Assembly: GCA_036583965.1 (NCBI GenBank)
Contig: JAZBQD010000027.1
Coordinates: forward strand, 8,471,187 to 8,535,186
Origin: Prunella strophiata
Lineage: Eukaryota; Chordata; Aves; Passeriformes; Prunellidae
Length of the DNA: 64,000 nt
Direction of reading: 5' to 3'
This document shows positions 39,970 through 51,449 of this stretch, in pieces (positions within the stretch are counted from its first letter, which is position 1; each line of letters starts with the position of its first letter). The notes beneath the pieces were generated by a model. That model had not been told where the DNA came from, did not search any database, and saw nothing but the letters and a program-made list of their open reading frames with translations. Made by a program: the position numbers and the translations under genes.

Positions 39970-40135
39970 CTAATTCTCATTTTTGAAGTAAAAAAAAAAA
40001 AGGGGGAAAGGGAAGAAGAGAGGAACCAAGACATGGAAAGGTCAAGTGCCTTGGCCAAGGCGAAATGGCCCATGGTGGTGGAGCTGGCGTTTGAGCACAG
40101 GAGCGCCTGCTCTCCACACCAGTGCTAAAACATCC
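39970..40135 (-). repeat. MIR-type SINE, reverse orientation
   Basis: This is the best-preserved MIR in the window. Reading left to right, the blocks are TTCTCATTTTTGAAGT, a purine-rich stretch, GGAAAGGTCAAGTGCCTTGG, CCAAGG, GGTGGTGGAGCTGGCGTTTG, AGCACAGG and CCTGCTCTCCACACCAGTGC. They follow the order of the reverse-complement MIR consensus (CATTTTACAGATG, GAGGTTAAGTGACTTGCCC, GCAGAGCTGGGATTTGAACC, CTCCAGAGTCCATGCTC). The A-run at 39989-40000 interrupts the left part. Confidence 0.7.
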
Positions 40136-41115
40136 AGACCACCCTGCTGCCTCCCAGACCACACCGCCTCTGTGAAATGTGTGGAAATTTGCAGGCATTT
40201 TCCCTGATTTTTACAGGGATTTTTTTTGTTGTTGTTCCACACTTGGCTCACAGCTGTTTGCCAAAATCAAATCGCTGAGGTGTTTCTGTCTCTTTAAAAC
40301 TTCACGAACAGACACTTGGACAAAACCCATCAGTGAATCACAGCTGCAGGGGGGGGATTTGATTTAGCCATGGCAGGCTGGAAGCAAGAAACCCAAACTG
40401 AGATCCAGCCCAGTCCCTCTGCCACTCCAGGCTGCTCACAACACACAATCCCCCTGGCATCACCCACTTGCTGTGAAAAGGTGCTGCTATCTGGAGGACC
40501 AGACTGCTCTTTGATTCCTCCCAATCTGCAATAACTGTTTTACTGCATACCTCCAAGGGAAAATAAATAAGAAAATATTCAGGTGGCCTCCTGCTCCAGT
40601 TCTGCTGCAGCTTGCCATCCATAGTTCTGGAGGATGATGACAATTTGCTCAGTTAAGCATCTGCACCTCACCATATTTCCCCAGCTTGTCACCACTCTGC
40701 TCTGCTCGTGAAAGCCCCAGCATCTTGAAAGTCAGGCAGACTCCTCTCCTGTTCCTTCTCAGAACTCATTCCTAATGGATGTGCCACAGATAAGACTTCA
40801 TTCCTGCCCTCAAGGTCCCTGCCAATCCCAGAACCCTCCCCTGGACCACGCACCTCCCTAGAGACCAACACCCAGGCACATCAGGGGTATCAGAGGAACA
40901 GAGAAAGATATTCAAGTCTTACCCCAGGCAGAGGCAATGCTGCAAGCAAAGCACATGGAGATGATCTGACTATTCTTTCCTCCTTAAAAAAACCCAGTGT
41001 AAGACACCAACACATCTGCAACCAAATCACATTCTGCAACTTGCCACCAAGGTTCTGAACAGCAAACAAAAGGTTAAACAAACAAACCCTGAGCAATAGC
41101 TCAGGCTTGACAGAT

Positions 41116-41117
<2 letters not shown>
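40136..41117. other. Unique non-coding DNA
   Basis: No gene or transposon is recognised. A short perfect hairpin at 41088-41105 (7-bp stem CCTGAGC with GCTCAGG, loop AATA) lies just before the A-run that follows. Confidence 0.55.
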
Positions 41118-41174
<57 letters not shown>

Positions 41175-41188
41175 AAGAAAAAAAAAAA
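41118..41188 (+). repeat. A55 homopolymer tract plus A11
   Basis: An uninterrupted run of 55 A (41118-41172) is followed by TTAAG and a further 11 A (41178-41188). Avian CR1 elements do not end in poly(A), so the run is not a CR1 tail. It may be a slippage-expanded homopolymer, the tail of an otherwise unrecognisable retrocopy, or partly an assembly artefact. Confidence 0.9.
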
Positions 41189-42070
41189 GCTTTTAGCCAG
41201 TAACATTTCTTCTTCCCCAGCTGTAGGTTCATATTTTTAATGTCAGATTGCAAAAATAATAAAGGGGGGGGGGTGTGGAGAAGACAAAGAAAAGCAAACA
41301 TTTAGCTCACAACTGGATGGGAAATGAACTGGAAGCTCACATTTGTGTATATTTTTCCCTGGCGAAGAGAAGCCAGCTGGTATGTTGGAAGGTCCTGAAA
41401 ACCTGTCCTGACATCAGCAGAAGTGTGAGCAGCAATACCTCTCCCGTGCTGGCTCATGTGTTTTCTCCTATCTCACTTCATCTCTCACTAAGCTCGAGCG
41501 AGCCCACACTATTGCAGATTTATCGCCATCTGAAAAACATTAAATATCTCAGGGTTTCAAATATTTGCAGACAGCTGAAGAAGTGGCTGTGATGGAACTG
41601 TCTCTTTCTGGCATAAAGCTATCAATTTTCCATGAAAGTTGAGGCCTGGATTTTTTATTTTTTTTTTTTTACCCCTGGTAAAACACTGTAACAAATGACT
41701 TGCTCCCCTTTTAGCGAGAGCGAGGAAAGCGGACAGTCATTATTACCAAATGTGTGCAAGCACAAGTAACTAAGGGAAAATAAATCCCATTTGAAGGTTA
41801 ATTAACTAAGGCAGGGTCACAGCTTGACAATCTGCCCTCAGCAAAGGGGAAGCACAACATAGGAGGGTCTATGAAGCAGAGCCATAATGAATTGTGACTT
41901 GAGGCTTGTCTATACAGGGAAATTACCGTGCAGCCAGCTCGAAGCTGGATTTATAGTGCTCACTCCACATTTATAGCATTAGACCCTTTGTGCAGACTAA
42001 TTAGGAACTGGTTTACCTCCTTTACCTTCTGACAAATGCTACTTTGCACAGAAGCCCAGAAAAGCAAATT
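41189..42070. promoter_or_regulatory. CNE-like block
   Basis: The block contains TATTTTTAATGTCAGATTGC, CTCGAGCGAGCC, AGCGAGAGCGAGGAAAGCGG, GGTTAATTAACTAAGG and TAATGAATTGTGACTTGAGG, with isolated CpGs and homeodomain-type sites in AT-rich DNA. Repeats are absent apart from a G-run (41265-41274), a T-run (41656-41670) and a MITE relic (41902-42002). The texture suggests enhancer sequence; no alignment was possible. Confidence 0.35.
41902..42002. repeat. Palindromic MITE relic
   Basis: The left arm is AGGCTTGTCTATACAGGGAA. The right end read on the minus strand is TTAGTCTGCACAAAGGG, which aligns with it with two small gaps. A perfect inner palindrome lies at 41934-41948: CCAGCT, spacer CGA, AGCTGG. 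The left arm closely resembles the GGCTTGTCTACACAGGGA terminus of another old palindromic MITE family of reptiles and birds. The copy lies inside CNE-like DNA. The right half is degraded, so limits are approximate. Confidence 0.45.
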
Positions 42071-43075
42071 GAGCCCCATCAACTCCTAGGTTTTCAGCCT
42101 CACTGCTGGCTTTGCTCAGTGAGCAGCAAGTCCATGCTGGAGAGTGAGAAAGAGGTGAGGACAGACATGTTCAGTCCCCAGCACTGTGAGTGAGAGCTTG
42201 GGCTTGAGCCCAACACCCTTCAGTGCCCCCTAGATTTGCATGGAAACAAGCCTGCAACAATAGTCACATCCATCCTTGTACAGAAAGCTGAGGGTGAAGC
42301 ACTGGAGGAGCCAGGGTACATTTGGCATCTCAGCATCTCATTCAATCCACTCCTCACTCCATCCCTGCCTGAGCTGTGGTGCCTCTCATAGCCTCATATG
42401 CCCAGTGGATCAGGAATAACCACAGAAGTTTAGCCCTGGAGGCTGCAGGAGTCAGCAATGCCTGCGAGGGGAACCACCCTTCCAGTGCAAAGCAAGAAGG
42501 AGTTCTGGTGGAGCATACCAGGGCTGGCACCAACCTAGATTTCTTCCAAGGAAATCTCTAAGAACAACCAACTGGCTCACTTTCACTCTCCCTGGCCTCT
42601 TGGCCAAGCTGAAGGGCACCAAGCCAGCACCAGGCCACCACAGTGCTGAGCAAACACTCCCACCACAGAGGTTCTGCACAGGTCATTCTGCTGCCACCCC
42701 TCTGCCACACACCAAGCACAGAGGCTGCATGGAGCCAGTGTGCTGCAGAGGGGGGGCTGTGCCAGGCACCAGCTGGCACAGGGACAAAGGGCAGAGCTGG
42801 CATGGGCAGCATCAGGCCCAGAAAGGTGACAGGATCAGGCTCCCACACACTGATTGACAGCTAAAGTCAAGTCCTTTAAGGTTGCTTCACAGATGCAGGG
42901 TCACACATGTGAAGGTAGTCAAGACACCAGGTGCCAAAAAGTGCTGGGGAAGGTCAAATATGCCATCAGCAGTTAAAAATAAACACACTTCTTTTGGCAT
43001 TTTGGCCTTTTGAGGCACCATACAGACAGGGATGTTAACAGATGTCAGGAGGAGGAGGCGTGGGAAGAGCTGTCA
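42071..43075. other. Unique non-coding DNA
   Basis: Moderately GC-rich unique sequence. The frames at 42560-42860 on both strands are short and unfamiliar. Nothing else stands out. Confidence 0.55.
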
Positions 43076-43175
43076 TGTGGGACCCTACAGAGACCTCAAA
43101 GTCAGTTCACCTCCCTGTGCTGCTGTTTCCCTGCAGTAACAGAAGAAATGTAACCTCCTCTGGGGGAAGATTTTC
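43076..43175 (+). repeat. Possible MIR fragment
   Basis: GACCTCAAAGTCAGTTCACC, then TCCCTGTGCTGCTGTTTCCC and TGCAGTAACAGAAGAAATG, resembles the MIR block CAAGTCACTTCACCTCTCTGTGCCTCAGTTTCCCCATCTGTAAAATG in forward orientation. It is degraded and short. Confidence 0.45.
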
Positions 43176-44197
43176 CAAGTCTTAAGGGGTGGCAGAGATA
43201 AGAAGGAACCCAAGCCATGGCTTTCAAGGTGAAATGTGGCTGCTTTCACACCTCATTTCCCCCATACCAGAGAGGATGGGCAAGCTTTAGGAGTAACCTC
43301 AAGGTGAGGAACACACTTTTTGTCCAGCAGGGTCTCCAACACAGTGAAACAGGCCAGCCAGAGGGGGACACACCATATGGTGGGCTAAAAGCTCCCCCTT
43401 TTGGGGAGATCCCTTTGGAGACAGCTCCAGCACAGGGAGGAGGTGTCTGGCAGACACATTTCCGTGCTAAAACCAGAGATAAGAGCAGAAATGACTGCCT
43501 ATCTCTCATCTGCTGTGGCAAGAATGAAAGGGGTTCACTATGAACCTTCACTCCCTCTCTTTCCCCTGGGGCTTGGAAGTCCACCATCTCCTGTCTGCAG
43601 CAAGTTTTTCATTTGTCACTTCATCTCAGTTTTCTTTTCCTGCTTACAAACTGTAGGTTTCACAAAACTTCTGAGAGAGCTGCTTTACTGAAAAGGAAAT
43701 GCTTAAAGCCAGCTTGACTACAAGGTGAGCCCTGCTGAAGGCTCAAGTCAGCTGGTGAAAAAAACTCTTTTCCCCAGTAGTCCAAAACCCAAAGGACGTG
43801 GAGATAAAACCATCAGAGGAGCTGCTGAAATGAGAAACAGGCCCACAGGCCACCAAAAGACAGAGCAAACCCCAAGAGGCACCATCTAAGCAAAACCATA
43901 TGGCAATCTCAGCCCAGCCATCAAGAGATGGATTCTTTTCCTGCCCGGCGCCTGCCTGTGCACTCTCCAAGTGCCTCCTTGAGTCCCTTCCAGCATGGAA
44001 GCATCCCAAGTGACCTGCCCAAAGTGATAAACACCAAGCTAAAACCTCCCACATGACCCTTTTATTTCTCTGTCCTCTATCTTGCTTCTGTTTTCCCCCC
44101 TCTGCACTTTTTTTTTCTTTCCATGCATAAATATTCTTTCACTAGTCACATTCTAACCCACTGTCATCTAAGACTCTTTCACCTACTGGATATTGGC
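43176..44197. other. Unique non-coding DNA
   Basis: No exon or repeat is recognised. It ends at the left limit of a CR1 copy. A T-run lies at about 44109-44117. Confidence 0.55.
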
Positions 44198-44412
44198 AAA
44201 AAAATTCTTTACTAGAAGGGTGGCCAAGCATAAAGACAGGCTGCCCAGGGAAGTGGTGGAATCATTGCTCCTGGAAGTGTTCAAAGAACACAAAGATGTT
44301 CAGGTGGTGCTTAGGGACGAGGCTCAGCGGTGAACCTGGCAGTGTTATGTTAAAGGATTGGACTCTATGACCCTGAAGGGTCTTTTCCAACCTTAATGCT
44401 TCTGTGGCTCTC
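44198..44412 (+). mobile_element. CR1 LINE, 5'-truncated 3' end
   Basis: About 215 bases of a chicken-repeat-1 non-LTR retroposon in forward orientation. Diagnostic blocks are AAATTCTTTACTAGAAGGGT, GACAGGCTGCCCAGGGAAGT, GGTGGAATCATTGCTCCTGG, GTGTTCAAAGAAC and GGGTCTTTTCCAACCTTAAT, in CR1 3'-end order. The element stops in two decayed copies of the ATTCTGTG-type 8-bp tail repeat (ATGCTTCT, GTGGCTCT). Severe 5' truncation is normal for avian CR1. The coded part is only the last reverse-transcriptase codons and the 3' UTR, so it is dead. Confidence 0.92.
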
Positions 44413-45419
44413 AAGCCAAGCACTGCAGCACCTCACAAGCTTCCACAATGCTGGCATCACACTACCAGCACTGGCCAGCTCATGAGAAATCAACAACAAG
44501 ACAATATTCCATCATGGCCCATCAGATGAACCTCTTTTGTGAGCAATTGAGGGGAAGGAAAAACACCAGTGAGAAGGGGGTTAAAAAAAAAAACCAAAAA
44601 ACTGTGGGTATATAGTTTTATTTCCAATGGTCCATTCCAAAGTAGAGATTCACATTCATTGCTGGATATACAGATCTCATGCCCACGAAAATATAGATGG
44701 CCCCTTCTCTATGAAAAACAGTGTGGGGAATAAAATAGGTATAAAGCTACAGAGTACAAAATCTGCAGGCTGGTCCTATGAAGTCACAGCCCACCAATGT
44801 GTGCATACTGTCATCTATTTACCTAATAAAATATAAATAATATTTTATGTAGGAGTCAGTTTATGAGGCTGTGTGTATGCAGAAATGGGAGGACCTGTTA
44901 TACAGGAGGGAGGGAAGGTTAAAAGACCTGTGTTGTCACACTGATTTACAGGCTGATTTAACTGGTATTTAAATATGATTATTTTGGGGGATGTGTGTGG
45001 TCATTCACAAGGGAATGCCAATATCATTATTTAAGGGGTTTTCATTTATTTCTTGGGCTCATGTTGTATGAAATCTAAATACATGAAACTGCCAAAAACT
45101 CCAAACATCCTTATTTGGCTACATTTGTATGGCACCTTTACCCAAAACACCACAAAAAACAGGTAAGAACCTTTATTCCTCAGCCTCTAAGAGCAAGGCT
45201 GTAACATCCATGACACAGACAAACCCCCTGGGGACAAAAGATGTCCAGCAGCCTCCTCCAGCACAAGGAGGAAGGTGGCTTTCACCAATGCTGTCCTGCC
45301 CATGAGGCTCCTCTCCCTCATGCCCTCACCCACCTCATATTTCTATGAGCACACTCATATAGTCTTATTCTTATTTTAAGAACATGAATATATATACATC
45401 TGAAAACCCAAACCATTAA
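44413..45419. other. AT-rich non-coding DNA
   Basis: Unique AT-rich sequence with an A-run at about 44583-44592. The part 44810-45110, with many TAAT and TTTAA motifs, has a mild enhancer-like texture. No gene is recognised. Confidence 0.5.
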
Positions 45420-45660
45420 AAAGTAGTTGGCTCAGACTTTTACTGGAACACGTGCACAAATATGTTGTTTGGATATTTTTACGGCCATTAACTTTTCCAT
45501 ATATAACCCAGACCTCCCATTAGGTGTTGTGAACTGGATCGCCTCTTTACTTGCCAAGTTATATTTCAATTAAATTAAAGTCACCTTTGGTCCTAATGAA
45601 CCCCCGTTGTTTGCCTAATGCCATGATTAATTCCAGCTGCAAGAAATGGTATTAGCCTGG
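45420..45660. promoter_or_regulatory. Possible CNE-like segment
   Basis: The sequence is dense in motifs: TTTTTACGGCCATTAACTTT, a serum-response-like CCATATATAA, CAATTAAATTAAAGTCACC, TTTGGTCCTAATGAACCCCC and GCCATGATTAATTCCAGCTG. CpGs are isolated. No repeat is recognised. The regulatory role is inferred from texture. Confidence 0.33.
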
Positions 45661-47142
45661 GTGGGTACATGGTTGAAGACTCTGATTCTCCTCCAAGATT
45701 TATGGGTGCTAGAGAAGGCTCCATAACTCATGTTGCTGAGTCTATAACTTTTCAGGCAGTAAACAGAAGCCTCTGCCACAACAGGCCTCCAACTGGTGGA
45801 TTCACCCTTAATTTGTTCCTGCAGTAGGAACTTGACACAATTCTTCAGGCATGGATAAACTCCATTTTTTCCCCCCAAAGCTCAGCAGAAGGAGAGGCAT
45901 CCCAGGCTCTGCACAGACACTGGGTGACAGACACCCTCACCTGCAGAGCCAGGAGGGACTGAAGCCTGTGCCCTCCATCCTCACCCTCCAGAAGTGAAAG
46001 GTTCCCTCAGACCATGCTGCCACACCAGACTCACAGGGCCCAGAAGAGAAAGGCAAACAGGGCCCAGATTTTGTGCTGTGGTCTGAAAAATGCTGAGCTC
46101 TGGATGTAAGGTTAAACATTTATTTTGGATCCAAGACTAGTTATCCAATGACAATTAACATGGAAGAGTTGTATTGGAAGTAGAAGCCACAGGTCATCAA
46201 ATCCCCAGGTCACTCACATACATAGTCCAGCCACTAAAATGCTCAGAAGGAAGAGGATGGCTCTCAACACCCTTGCTCAAAGTGATCCTAGACACACCTA
46301 TATCAAATCTAGAGGTCCTCCAGGAGATGCAGACATGAGAGACTTAACTGTGAACCAAAACCCACCCCTGTGATGAGCTCTCAGCTTTGCCAAAAAGGGG
46401 CTGCCTCAGTGCTATAGCAGAACCCAGACTTTAGGCACCCCAGCACTAAAGGGCAAAGCTCCATCTGAGTGCAGAATCTTTCTGAATAATCTCCTGTGCA
46501 GTAAAGATTTGCTTGATGAACAGCCACAGCTGAGCTTCTCCTTCAGAACTGTATCTAACCCCCTTTGACCCCACTTGCACTTACAGTCATCATGGCACCA
46601 AATGGCAGAATCCCACCACCTCCTACCTCTAGTGTGGCAAAGGCAGGCACCTGCCAGGCACAGCACAGTGCTGGAGGAGTTGTGCCAGCTCTGGCCACAG
46701 CCTCTAAATTCCCACTGTACCAGGACATCTCAAAGAGAGCATCGTAGTAACCCACAAAACCCTTGAGTTCTTGTATTTAACAGGTGAATTTACTTATGGC
46801 CAGCACCTTCTTCATTCCCTTCCCCTTCTCCCCTCTGTATTAAGGCCATAGAAGTTGCCTGAGTATTCAAAAACATGACAAGATTATCAGTCCTTTTATT
46901 AGTTCCAGTGGCAACCTGATACCCTGTCCCATGCTGGCCACTTGCTTCACACCTCCCAAGGCAGCACAAGCCTTCCTTACTCACAGCTGCAGAGATTTCC
47001 AGAAAAGAGAGGGAAATCAGCAAGTTTCCAGAAAATGAAGTACTGTTTGGACTGTCCAGAGATTGAACAGGATAAGAGCAGATGGGATACCTCAGCTGTA
47101 TGGAAATTTCTGCCCTCTCTCAATAACATCATCATTACAGAG

Positions 47143-47180
<38 letters not shown>
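47143..47180 (+). repeat. A38 homopolymer tract
   Basis: An uninterrupted run of 38 A. The same caveats apply as for the longer run at 41118: slippage expansion, a retrocopy tail without recognisable body, or assembly uncertainty. Confidence 0.9.
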
Positions 47181-47182
<2 letters not shown>

Positions 47183-49846
47183 GATCTGCTGCCAGAACCC
47201 TGCTTTAGGTTTGTATCTGTGTAAGACAAGACCTGTTGCTTACATCCAAGGCAGTCTTTCCCTGGCAACCAGCCTACAGGATCAATTCCTAGGAGAATTA
47301 TCACCTATTTAAATTCAGGTATATCAGGAGTAGCTCAATCTAGATGGAGTTTAAGACAGAGATGAGAATAAGGAATATTATTTCAGAGGGGCCAAGGCAG
47401 CAGAAGCAAATATCCCCGAGTCCAAGGTTCAGAACTGACTTACTCCATACAGCAGCTCAACACAAAGCACAGCCTGAGCACAACATTACCATATTCAGCT
47501 CCCAAGACTTCTCTGGCACCCACCTCACCTAGAGCAGCACTGCACTTGAGCAAGAGTGAAGAGGCAGAGCCAAACCATGTTATGCAACTCCACAAAGAAA
47601 TACAGAGGTTCAATGTGCTTCAGACAAACCCAAGAATAACCATTGCACTGTGGAAAGTATTTGCCACTAAAGCATTTTTCATTAGAAGTGGCATTTCTGA
47701 GCATTCTATCCTGCTGAAAAGCAATACCAGCCTCACATCAGAAAGTCTTTAAGGAAAATTTCCATTGCTATAATTAACTTCTATGTTGAGATTGTATTGT
47801 TCCTTTTTCACAGAAAAAAATCTCAGCAAAATTTCCATGGTTTAGAGGCAGCCAAAAAGGTGTCCTATTCCATTTTTCAGGAAAAGCTTGTGGTCACAAG
47901 GCATCTAGGAGAGCTTCAAGTTATACATGGGGTGCAGAGCAAACACAGGGTAAACATCTACTCCCCTGGAAACCAAGACAAGCCAGAGGAAAGGCCCAGC
48001 TCATTCTGTGACACTGGAGCAGCTACAGAGTCCTATCTGTTGGCCAGCAGCTGCCATGGGACCACAGAAGAGTCAGAAATAATACAAGATCCAGGTTTGC
48101 ACAGCATGTTCCTTCTCCCAATACACCTCTTCTTAGAAGCTTTATTATTCACTTGCAAAATATGTGAAGAGACTCCAGAATGAAGACAAAACCTTAGAGA
48201 AGGAATCTAAAAGGGAACCCAGGCAGCTCAAGCAAACTGCACCCATCACTGCAGCCAGCTTCTCAGCAACAGTGAGAGACCCTCATACATGAACTGGGAT
48301 TAGTCCCCACGAGACCAAATTCACTTTTTCCAGACAGGAACAGCCCCAAATGAAGCCCTGCAATTCCCCTGATCTCTGGTTTTGGGTTGCTAATACGTGC
48401 AGATTAATAGACCAGCCACTACAGGAACCCATCCCACACACTACTGCAAAGCCCTCTAGTTTGTGTGCTACATTTCAGAGATGTGGAGGGGTAGGTAAGA
48501 CCCTCCAAGGTAACATCTAGAACAGAAATTAACTCTGTTACCTGTGCATTGAACCCAGTAACTTCCAGATTTCTCTGTGCAGCTTGTTCCTCACCATTCA
48601 AATAAAATAGGAACTATCTTGAATTCTACTTTGATTACAGATCCAGTAATCAGGTGCTGGTTTTATTCACACACCCCCAAAGGAGATTAATAATTCCATT
48701 TCCTCCTGGCAATAGCAATCCACATACTAAAGAAGTAATATTAATTTCATCTTTCTGAGATGAGAATATTTAACTTTCTTCTCTTAAACTCAAGACCTAA
48801 CTCCAAAGACACTGGTGTACTGATTCTTGATTTCTCCATCCCTGTAAAAAGGTCAAAGACATTCTCCCACTTTTTATACTCCTTGATCAGACTTTATTGA
48901 ACTTAAAAAATAAAGCTGCTGTGAATTGGGTAGGGAGGGGGCAGAAACAAAGGAGAAAAAGAAAGTCTAGTTTATGTCCATAAAGACAGAGGAAGCTAAA
49001 AACTGTTCAACTGTCCCACAAACACAGAAATATGATCAGCTAAGCCCCACAAAGAGCTCAGAACCAGATGCAGCTCATGCATGCTGCTGCCCAGAGAATC
49101 ATTAGGAGACCAGGGAAAGGTGAATGCATTTTAGGAAAAAAAACCTCACTGAGCAAAGGTTGCAATCATGACTACATTGGATTCATTGCTCATAAAACCC
49201 TTATTTTCCTTTGTTGCACCAGAATTTTCTTACATTTCAGGAAACAGATCAGAAATAGCCTTGCTGTTTAAGCTGCACATTTCCAGGATACAGTCTAGGA
49301 GCTCACATGTCCGAGAGAGCAGGTCAAGAGATGGTGAGGCAGCTGACCCCACTCCCAGCAGAAGACATCCTGCCCAAGAACAAGGCATCATCTCAGCTTT
49401 CCTGCTTCCAAGCCAAGTGCCTCAGGTTGGTGCTCAAACCCCCCCCTCCCCCAGCCCCCACAATACCTGATCTGCTGCTGCCTCCCAGCATCCAAGCAAA
49501 CCCCAGTTTTGTCCATTTCTGTGGGTTCTGGTTTCCAGGATCTGAAGCTCATCTTGCCAGATACAGGGGATTCCCTTTATGAAAGCCACATCCTGTTCTG
49601 CTGCTGAATCTTGGTTCAGGACAGCTATCTATAGCACATCTGCCCTCACTCTGCCACTTAAAGACCACTGACAAGCACAATTAACACCAGGTCAAACATA
49701 CCACTCTGCATTTTAGAGACTCTGGTTTCAGCTGTTGTAATGAAGATCTTTGATTGTGCCAATGACTGGTAACAAACACCAGGACATAAAGCAGGGTCAA
49801 GAAATATCTGCAGGATTTCCCCCCCACCACCTCCAAATCAGTGAGG

Positions 49847-49978
49847 ATTTTAGTCTCTATTTTAGTCTCTATTTTACTTACTAACTGAAAGAAAAGGGAT
49901 TTGTTAGGATTACTGTCTCTGTACTAATATGAAGCCTATTAACATATAAATAACCTACTAACATATAAATAACCTATT
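49847..49978 (+). repeat. Two adjacent short tandem duplications
   Basis: The 12-bp unit ATTTTAGTCTCT occurs twice at 49847-49870 and is followed by a partial third copy. About 70 bases on, the 19-bp unit AACATATAAATAACCTACT (49941-49959) is repeated at 49960-49978 with one change. Both probably come from slippage. Confidence 0.85.
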
Positions 49979-51375
49979 TTATATATTATACAAGGTTAAA
50001 TGATACCCAAAACCATCCCAAAACTCAATATAGAGTTGAGCAGACTTATCTTGACCCTCAGTTATTCAAGGAGACAAGTCACACAGGGGAAAACCAAATC
50101 AAACAAATAAACAACAAAATAAATAAATAAGACAGAAACCATATCAGTCCCAAATTTCTTCCAGGCCTGCCTCAGTCCCACTGATGCATCTTCACTCCTT
50201 ATCAAAAAAAAAAAAAAAAAATGCCCAATTCCTTGTCCAGAGACTCTGATAAACAAAGTGAGGATATTCCAGGATATCTCAGCAGGACATGAAGCTAACA
50301 GGAGGAGCAGAGTTATTCTTTACATCTTTTAGCAGCTTCAGTTTGAAACTGGTTTTGTTGTTGTGCCATTAGACACTGCTCAGTCCCAGGACATGGTTCC
50401 ACATGCAGGGAACAGCCTGTGAAGGCTCTGGGTGGAGCTGCATGGACAGGCACATTAGGTGAGCACAGCTTCTGCTCTACTTGTGGTTTAACCCATGAAG
50501 AAGGAAGAACTCCCAGAAATCCCATATGCCACAGCATCCTTTCCCAATAAGAAAAGAAGTAAGTTTAACATGGTTTCACAGAGCCAAAAAAGCTGGTTTG
50601 TTGGACTGGTATTTGGTTACACTCCCAGCTACACCTGATCCCCTTCACTGCTCACTCACCATCCCACAGGGAACACCTGTAGCAAATCATCCACTTGTCC
50701 TAAAACAAGCACATTTGGATATGAAGAACTGAAAAAAAATGAGACTTCAACAGCAAGCTCACAGTCATATGAAATGCTTTCTTCTGCTACTCAGGATATT
50801 TGCAAGCAAATCAGACTCACACATGTGGCTCAGTTGGTTTGTTCATCATAGAACCTCAGATTCTGCAGGTGACCTTCTCCCATCCCACCAGCCTGCACTA
50901 CCACATGGCACAGCTGACAACACAAATACATCCAGCCCCTTCTCTTCAGAAGGCTTCAAAGACTGCTTTTAAAAGGTCCACACAATGTAGCAAAACAAAA
51001 CAATTCTTTTCAGCAAAAAAAAATTCCACATTCCCATCAGATTCTGTTTATAAAACATACATCAAATCAACTTTTTAACACTTCCTTTGACAATATAAAT
51101 CAAAGTAACTGCCATGCATCCAGGTCACATCTCAGTCCTCAAACCTAGAAGAGGATCACTACCCATCAAAAATGGATAAAGTTGCCTTAAGCAGCATCAC
51201 AAAGAACTTAGCCAGAAGGAATTTTTGAAACACCAAAGAGGAATTGGAAATAGATATGAATAGTTTAACACTGCAATAAGCTCCACATGGGTAAAATAAA
51301 CCATTAGCAATAAACACAGGACAACAATCAGTTTCACCGTTAAACTCATCTCCAAGAAAAGGAAATATTTCTCAC

Positions 51376-51449
51376 CTGTGAGCCCATGGCAGATGGTGAC
51401 ACAGAAGGTCACGAGGATAAGGTGGCTGCATAGCTGGTGGAGCTTCTTC
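51376..51449 (-). other. Exon-like segment with splice-site context (unproven)
   Basis: On the minus strand a pyrimidine-rich CTTTGCTCCTCAG precedes the segment as a good 3' splice site. CTCACAG at its end is followed by GTGAGAAA, a near-ideal 5' splice site. The 74-nt segment is open in two frames. One encodes a hydrophobic stretch, KKLHQLCSHLILVTFCVTIC, ending in HGLT, which resembles a signal peptide or membrane segment. The frame runs on beyond the donor for another 58 codons to a stop near 51199. There is no in-frame ATG at the start of the open frame, which opens with Leu codons. I recognise no protein family and no neighbouring exon, so chance is quite possible. Confidence 0.2.

Larger units (their letters stand above)
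45661..51375. other. Unique non-coding DNA with slippage repeats
   Basis: No gene is recognised. Homopolymers are an A38 run at 47143-47180 and an A-run at about 50203-50221. Small tandem duplications occur at 49847-49978. Open frames at 47797-48183 and elsewhere lack ATG starts or known families. The right end abuts the exon-like segment at 51376. Confidence 0.55.

Noticed and set aside
47797..48183. 128-codon plus-strand frame
   Set aside because: It opens with TTG rather than ATG, has no recognised family, and shows no convincing splice sites.
50483..50500. GTGGTTTAACCC resembling an LTR end
   Set aside because: Only a dozen bases match the LTR terminus, and the adjoining sequence has nothing of the LTR.
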